64,000 bases of DNA, from positions 434,001 through 498,000 of the forward strand of contig NZ_BNBZ01000002.1 in the NCBI RefSeq assembly GCF_014656215.1, read 5' to 3'. How positions within the stretch are numbered: the stretch's first letter is position 1; every line of letters starts with the position of its first letter. Under the pieces are notes generated by a model that saw only the letters and a list, made by a program, of their open reading frames with translations, had not been told where the DNA came from and did no database searches. Position numbers and translations under genes: made by a program. The DNA is from Streptomyces zaomyceticus (lineage in GTDB: Bacteria; Actinomycetota; Actinomycetes; Streptomycetales; Streptomycetaceae). Shown here in pieces: positions 59,510-64,000 of the stretch.

Positions 59510-61084
59510 GTGAGCAGCTTCCGCAGCAAACTCGTCCGCGCCGCACTCGGCGCCATGGCCGGCCTCCTGGCCGCCTTCACGGCTCTGGCCGTGGCCGAGC
59601 TGGTGGCCGGACTGGTGCGGCCTGCGGCAGGGCCCGTGACCGTCGTGGGCGGTGCGGTGATCGACCGCACTCCGGCCGCCGTCAAGGACTTCGCGATCCG
59701 CGCCTTCGGTGCGAACGACAAGATCGTCCTGCAACTCGGGATCCTCGCGGTTCTCGCCCTCTTCGCCGTCGCCTTGGGCATCCTCGCCCTGTCTCATCGG
59801 CGCGCGGGTGCCGTCGGCGTGTTGCTGTTCGGGATCGTGGGGGCCGCAACCGCCCTCAGCCGGCCCGACACCACCGGCGCCGGCGACGTACTTCCCTCCG
59901 CCGTCGGGTCGGTCGCGGGAGCCCTCGTCCTCTGTGTCCTGGCGTGGAAAGCCGTACCCATGCCTGCCCACGCCGACCAGGAGGGCGCCGGAGGGTGGAG
60001 CCGGCGCAACTTCCTCACGGCGGCCGGTGTGACCGCCGTGGCGGCGGCCTCAGCCGGTGCACTGGGCCGGTTCTTCACCGGCAGGCAAGGACAGGGCGCC
60101 GTCGCCTCCCGCGAGGGCCTGGTACTTCCGGCGCCTTCCTCCCCGGCCCCCGCACTCCCGGCCGGCGTTCAGCTCAAGGTTCCCGGGATCACCACCTTCA
60201 CGACCCCCAACTCCGGCTTCTACCGCGTCGACACCGCACTGACCGTGCCCAAGGTCGACGCGGGAACGTGGCGGCTGCGGATCCATGGCAAAGAGGTCAC
60301 CCGGCCGCGCACCTACACCCTCGACCAGCTCCTGGCGCGCCCGCTGATCGAACGCGACATCACCCTGACGTGTGTGTCGAACGAGGTGGGCGGCCCGTAC
60401 GTCGGCAACGCCCGCTGGCTGGGCGTCCCCCTCGCCGACCTCCTCAAGGAGGCGGGCGTCCGGCCCCCCTCGAAAGGTGGCACCGCGGACCAGTTGGTGG
60501 CGCGCTCGGTGGACGGCATGACGCTCGGCTCCCCGGTCGAGGACGTCATGGACGGCCGCGACGCGATGCTCGCCGTCGGCATGAACGGCGAACCGCTCCC
60601 TTTCGACCACGGCTTTCCCGTCCGGATGCTCGTCCCCGGCCTGTACGGCTACGTGTCGGCCTGCAAGTGGATCGAGTCCATCGAGCTCACCACCTTCGAC
60701 GCCTACGACCCGTACTGGGTGAAACGCCGGTGGGCCCGTAGGGCACCGATCAAGACCCAGTCCCGCATCGATGCACCCAAGCCCTTCGCCCGCCCGGCCG
60801 CCGGCACCGTCACCGTCGCCGGCGTCGCCTGGGCCCAGCACCGCGGCATCACCCGCGTGCAGATCCGCATCGACGACGGGCCCTGGCAGGACGCCGACCT
60901 TGCCGCCCAGGCCGGCACGGACACCTGGCGCCAGTGGTCCTACCGCTGGAAGGCCACCCCCGGCGGACACAACCTCACCGTCCGCGCCACCGACGGCACC
61001 GGCCAGGACCAGACGGAACAGCGCACCCGGACCATCCCCGACGGAGCGAGCGGCTGGCACAGCGTGTTCGTGACCGTCACCTAG
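59510..61084 (+). CDS. Membrane molybdopterin-dependent oxidoreductase (sulfite-oxidase fold)
   Basis: The protein is 524 aa. About four TM helices occupy residues 10-160. A Tat-like motif SRRNFLTAAG starts the soluble part. The sulfite-oxidase/YedY Mo-pterin domain follows, with the Mo-ligand Cys in LTCVSNEVGG and GFPVRMLVPGLYGY. A C-terminal Mo-co dimerisation domain (VAGVAWAQHRGITRVQIRIDDGPWQ) follows. GTG 59510 has only a weak ribosome site. The substrate is unknown; repair of oxidised methionine or sulfoxides is known for YedY relatives. It probably belongs to the SigK regulon. Confidence 0.87.
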   Translation: MSSFRSKLVRAALGAMAGLLAAFTALAVAELVAGLVRPAAGPVTVVGGAVIDRTPAAVKDFAIRAFGANDKIVLQLGILAVLALFAVALGILALSHRRAGAVGVLLFGIVGAATALSRPDTTGAGDVLPSAVGSVAGALVLCVLAWKAVPMPAHADQEGAGGWSRRNFLTAAGVTAVAAASAGALGRFFTGRQGQGAVASREGLVLPAPSSPAPALPAGVQLKVPGITTFTTPNSGFYRVDTALTVPKVDAGTWRLRIHGKEVTRPRTYTLDQLLARPLIERDITLTCVSNEVGGPYVGNARWLGVPLADLLKEAGVRPPSKGGTADQLVARSVDGMTLGSPVEDVMDGRDAMLAVGMNGEPLPFDHGFPVRMLVPGLYGYVSACKWIESIELTTFDAYDPYWVKRRWARRAPIKTQSRIDAPKPFARPAAGTVTVAGVAWAQHRGITRVQIRIDDGPWQDADLAAQAGTDTWRQWSYRWKATPGGHNLTVRATDGTGQDQTEQRTRTIPDGASGWHSVFVTVT

Positions 61085-61164
61085 ACCACCCGGCCGGCAG
61101 CAGGCCACACCGGGCAGCACCACCAGACCAACACCCTCCAGAAACCCCTTCCAAGGAGCCACTC

Positions 61165-61812
61165 ATGACCAGCATGAAGATCCGTCGCACTGCCATCGCC
61201 GTCGCAGCGGCAGCCCTGCTGCCGTTCTCGCTGGCAGCGTGCTCCGACTCCGACAGCGGATCCAAGGCCGCGCCGTCCAGCGCGGCGGGCGACGAGGCGA
61301 AGACCAGCGCGACGCCCACCGAGGACGCGAAGACCGACGACCAGCCCTTCGGCCCCGCCTGTTCCGGCGTACCGAAGGAGGGGGCGGGCTCGTTCGACGG
61401 CATGGCCAAGGACCCCGTAGCGACCGCCGCGTCCAACAACCCGGCCCTGTCGACCCTGGTCACCGCCGTCAAGAAGGCCGGCCTCGTCGACACCCTCAAC
61501 AACGCGCAGAACATCACCGTGTTCGCGCCGACCAACGAGGCCTTCGCGAAGATCCCGAAGGCGGACCTCGACAAGGTCCTGGCCGACAAGGCCATGCTCA
61601 CCAAGATCCTCACCTACCACGTGGTCGGCCGGAAGCTGGCCCCGAAGCAGCTGGAGAACGGCTCCTTCGAGACCCTCCAGAAGGGAATGCTCACCACCAA
61701 GGGCTCCGGCGAGGAGTTCAACGTCAACGCCTCCTCCCAGGTCGTCTGCGGCAACGTGCCCACCGCCAACGCCACCGTCTACATCGTCGACACCGTCCTC
61801 ATGCCGAAGTAA
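61165..61812 (+). CDS. Fasciclin-domain lipoprotein (MPT70/MPT83-like)
   Basis: The protein is 215 aa. Lipobox LAAC at about residue 26, a charged Ser/Thr/Asp linker, then one fasciclin domain (NNPALSTLVTAVKKAGLVDTLN; ITVFAPTNEAFAKIP; LTYHVVGRKL; VNASSQVVCGNVPTANATVYIVDTVLMPK). AAGGAG supports ATG 61165. In mycobacteria MPT70 and MPT83 are the main SigK targets, so its place beside sigK-rskA is notable. Confidence 0.93.
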   Translation: MTSMKIRRTAIAVAAAALLPFSLAACSDSDSGSKAAPSSAAGDEAKTSATPTEDAKTDDQPFGPACSGVPKEGAGSFDGMAKDPVATAASNNPALSTLVTAVKKAGLVDTLNNAQNITVFAPTNEAFAKIPKADLDKVLADKAMLTKILTYHVVGRKLAPKQLENGSFETLQKGMLTTKGSGEEFNVNASSQVVCGNVPTANATVYIVDTVLMPK

Positions 61813-61842
61813 CGCAGCCCTCCCGCAGCGGCAACCGCCTCT

Positions 61843-61878
61843 GCCCCGTACCCCTTTCGTGAGGAAGGGGTACGGGGC
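61843..61878. terminator. Bidirectional terminator between fasciclin and DUF4394 genes
   Basis: Perfect 14-bp stem GCCCCGTACCCCTT with its complement and an 8-nt loop, 30 bp after the fasciclin stop and between convergent genes. Confidence 0.85.
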
Positions 61879-61971
61879 CACGTGATGAGAGCACCTCGCG
61901 CGAGGGCAAGCCGCAGGCCCGCGCTCGCGCACCATCTCAAGGGCGCGGGCGCGGGCACAGCGGGGGCGGGG

Positions 61972-62841
61972 CTACTTCTGGTTGATGGGCAGGGCCAGGT
62001 CGGTGACCTGGTACGTGGCCGGGAAGGCGCCCTTGCTGGTGGCCTTGCCGGTCAGCACGTCGACCGCGTAGAGGCGGTAGGACCCACCGCTTCCGATGGC
62101 GGCGAAACCGTGGTTCGTGCCGACGGCCGGGTTGTAGTAGATGTCGAATCCGGCGTCGAGAGCGGCGTCCACACCCAGGTTGCCGGTGGGTGCCAGGGTG
62201 CCGGCGTTGGCAGGAGACTGCAGTGCGATCCGATCGGCCATCGTGTCCAGGTCGAACAGGGTCGTCGCTGTGGCGGCGTTGAGGTCGTTGTTCGTGTAGG
62301 CGGCGCCGGTGACGCCCATGGCGGTCGACGGCGGCACGGTCGGGTTGGTGAGGGTGCCGTCGACGGTCGTGGTCAGAGGAGCGGCCGCGTCGTCGATGTT
62401 GTGGCGCAGGTTCTGGCCGGTGTCGGAGATGACCCGGAGCCGGTTGGCGGCGGGGTTGAAGTCCACGCCGAACGCGCTGCCGGCCAGCGCGACGGTGAGC
62501 TGGGAGACCTTCCTGGCCTTGGCATCGGTGGTGTTCAGGGTGTAGATGCCGCCCTTGTCGCCGACGCCGTACAGCTTCTCGTTCTGGACGCGGAAGTCGA
62601 TCCCGACAAGCTTGGTGTCGCCGGACAGCCCGGAGACCTTGCCCAGCGACCAGCCCTTGTTCGGCTTGTTCACGTCGAACTCGACGAGGCGCTGGTCGCC
62701 GGTCAGGCCGATGGCGTGCAGGGCCTTGTGGTGGGCCGCGGGCTGCGTCTGCGGTGCGGTACTGGGCGCGGCCAGCGCGGGCGCCGCGCACAGGGCGGCG
62801 AGAACGGCCGCGGTGGCGGCGGTCATGGTGCGGTTGCGCAT
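61972..62841 (-). CDS. Secreted DUF4394 protein
   Basis: The protein is 289 aa. The signal peptide (TMTAATAAVLAALCAAPALA) is followed by a propeller-like DUF4394 domain (AIGLTGDQRLVEFDVNKP; GIDFRVQNEKLYGVGDKGGIYTL; AFGVDFNPAANRLRVISDTGQNLRHN; FAAIGSGGSYRLYAVDVLTG). AAGGAG before ATG 62841. Extracellular, function unknown. Confidence 0.88.
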   Translation of the reverse strand: MRNRTMTAATAAVLAALCAAPALAAPSTAPQTQPAAHHKALHAIGLTGDQRLVEFDVNKPNKGWSLGKVSGLSGDTKLVGIDFRVQNEKLYGVGDKGGIYTLNTTDAKARKVSQLTVALAGSAFGVDFNPAANRLRVISDTGQNLRHNIDDAAAPLTTTVDGTLTNPTVPPSTAMGVTGAAYTNNDLNAATATTLFDLDTMADRIALQSPANAGTLAPTGNLGVDAALDAGFDIYYNPAVGTNHGFAAIGSGGSYRLYAVDVLTGKATSKGAFPATYQVTDLALPINQK

Positions 62842-63136
62842 GCTCACTCCTTCATCAGGTCCTTGGGCCAGGGAGGCCGAGGGCTTGTGAGGGGTTCGTC
62901 ACCGCCGTCACAGCGGACCGGTGCCGTCGGCGGATGCCACCCGCATGGCGCAGCAGACGCCACCCCGGCCGCGCCGACCGGGTGGCAGTCCCGCGCGTCG
63001 CCTCGTCTCCGACGTGGTGCGCCGCCCACGGCGGATGTACGCGGGAACGCGCGCGTTCTGAGGAGGGCCGAGGATCGCGACACCCCGTACTTCGCTGACG
63101 GACGGCGACGGAGTGCGACGCCGCAGGTCCATACAC
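62842..63136. other. Intergenic region before the DUF4394 gene
   Basis: About 295 bp between two minus-strand genes. It must hold the DUF4394 promoter, but no clear -35/-10 pair or repeat is seen. Confidence 0.4.
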
Positions 63137-64000
63137 CTAGAACCCCAGGCCAGATCGGACTTGGCCCGCCACACGGTTCGCCAGGGCGGTCACGTCGATC
63201 TGGGGGACGATCCACTGGATGTCACGTGCCTCGGGGAGGCGGAGTGGCTGGTCCGACTGGTAGTGGAACGGGGCGATCATGCCGAACTCCAGGCCGGTCG
63301 CGTACGAGTACGACGCGAGCTGGTAGGGGAAGCGCCAGGTTCCGCCGACCGCCGCCTCGATGACGATGTCCGCCTCGATACGGAGGGTCAGGACGGGCTG
63401 CACACTGATGCGGGCCAGCGTGTCGAAGGTCAGGACACCTTTCGCGTACGCGAGGCGGGCCGAGGCGTCCAGCCCGCCGCGCAGCAGCACACCGCCGGTC
63501 AGGGTGATCCCGCCGGTGGCGCTCGCGATGGCCACGGAAGCCCCGATGCCTGCACGGACGAACATCTCCAGGCCCGCTTCCGCCGGGATCACCAGCCGTG
63601 CCTCCGCAGCGAGTTCGGCGTTCATCTCCTCTTCGAGGGGGTTGAACGCGCCGCGGATCACCATGTCGCGGAGCTCGCCGGGCCCGAAGTGGTAGTGCAC
63701 GGCCAGCCCGCCGCCGATACGGGCGACAAGCCCGACCGCCCCGATGCCCAGCGGGATCGCGAAGATGGGGATGTCCGGCAGGCTGTGCCGGAACAGCTCG
63801 TACCGTGCGCCCCGGGGTTCGAGGAAACGATAAGGGGGGAATCGGAGTTCACCCGAGACACGGAGCTTGCGGTCCCGGCCGTACTCGACGCCGACGGTGC
63901 CGACGAGACCCGGTCGGATGGTCAGGCTGCCGGTGCCACGGCCGCTGATCCGGCCGTCCTCGTCCAGGTGGGCGTCGAGCCGTCCGGCGAACCGGCCGCG
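63137..64000 (-). CDS. C-terminal part of a large protein, unrecognised (cut by window edge)
   Basis: The minus frame is open from the window edge to TAG at 63137, giving 287 residues without a start. It consists of alternating short strands rich in Gly, Ala and Val (SGRGTGSLTIRPGLVGTVG; IPIFAIPLGIGAVGLVARIGG; LAAEARLVIPAEAGLEMFVRAG; LRIEADIVIEAAVGGTWRFP), suggesting a repetitive beta-structured or amphipathic domain. The end is GQVRSGLGF. Not assigned to a family. Confidence 0.7.
   Translation of the reverse strand, partial: RGRFAGRLDAHLDEDGRISGRGTGSLTIRPGLVGTVGVEYGRDRKLRVSGELRFPPYRFLEPRGARYELFRHSLPDIPIFAIPLGIGAVGLVARIGGGLAVHYHFGPGELRDMVIRGAFNPLEEEMNAELAAEARLVIPAEAGLEMFVRAGIGASVAIASATGGITLTGGVLLRGGLDASARLAYAKGVLTFDTLARISVQPVLTLRIEADIVIEAAVGGTWRFPYQLASYSYATGLEFGMIAPFHYQSDQPLRLPEARDIQWIVPQIDVTALANRVAGQVRSGLGF

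Overview
The window is chromosomal DNA from a Streptomyces-type actinomycete. The base composition is about 70% G+C with strongly G/C third codon positions. It carries a chaplin, a SpoIIE-type phosphatase, many ECF sigma/anti-sigma genes, a VMAP/SAV_2336-type conflict cluster, a class III lanthipeptide locus, and hairpin terminators that mostly lack T-tracts. No tRNA, rRNA, CRISPR array or insertion sequence was recognised.

Layout. 1-7.8 kb: the start of a secreted protein, an HTH-TPR regulator, a secreted beta-propeller, a membrane SpoIIE phosphatase, a small DUF5988-like protein and an ABC half-transporter. 7.8-11 kb: a lanthipeptide synthetase (LanKC) and its 66-residue precursor. 11.3-19.8 kb: an HsdM-like protein with an altered catalytic motif, divergent from a four-gene Trypco2 / trypsin-VMAP / MoxR / SAV_2336 operon. 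20-27.3 kb: a histidine kinase, a response regulator and, between them, a DsbD-like thiol relay split over several genes, plus a CAP-domain protein. 27.6-39.1 kb: a DUF11 protein, then a glycan-utilisation locus (DeoR/LacI hybrid regulator, ABC importer without its own ATPase, hydroxyacid dehydrogenase, Tat-exported propeller, polysaccharide lyase, ROK kinase).

39.2-43 kb is a sulfur amino-acid locus on the minus strand. A SAM hydroxide adenosyltransferase lies behind a short Met-rich leader ORF and a U-tract terminator, and a polar amino-acid ABC importer lies behind a second, Cys-containing leader ORF. 43-50 kb: a long stretch without supportable genes, a LURP-one-like protein, two CorA transporters flanking a DUF4097 protein, and a PadR-DUF1048-DUF1048 operon. 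50-56.3 kb: a hydrolase, a small HTH protein and two divergent Asp23 operons, one led by an ECF sigma factor. 56.4-62.8 kb: a SigK/RskA locus with a decayed cyclopropane-synthase gene, a chaplin, a molybdopterin oxidoreductase and a fasciclin lipoprotein, then a DUF4394 protein. A partial large protein runs off the right edge.

The most notable items are: the Met-leader attenuator, for which a complete alternative-pairing model can be drawn from the sequence; the conflict-system operon next to an apparently inactive methylase; the new-looking lanthipeptide core; and 11-bp-periodic promoter repeats shared by the thiol-relay operon and the CAP-protein gene.
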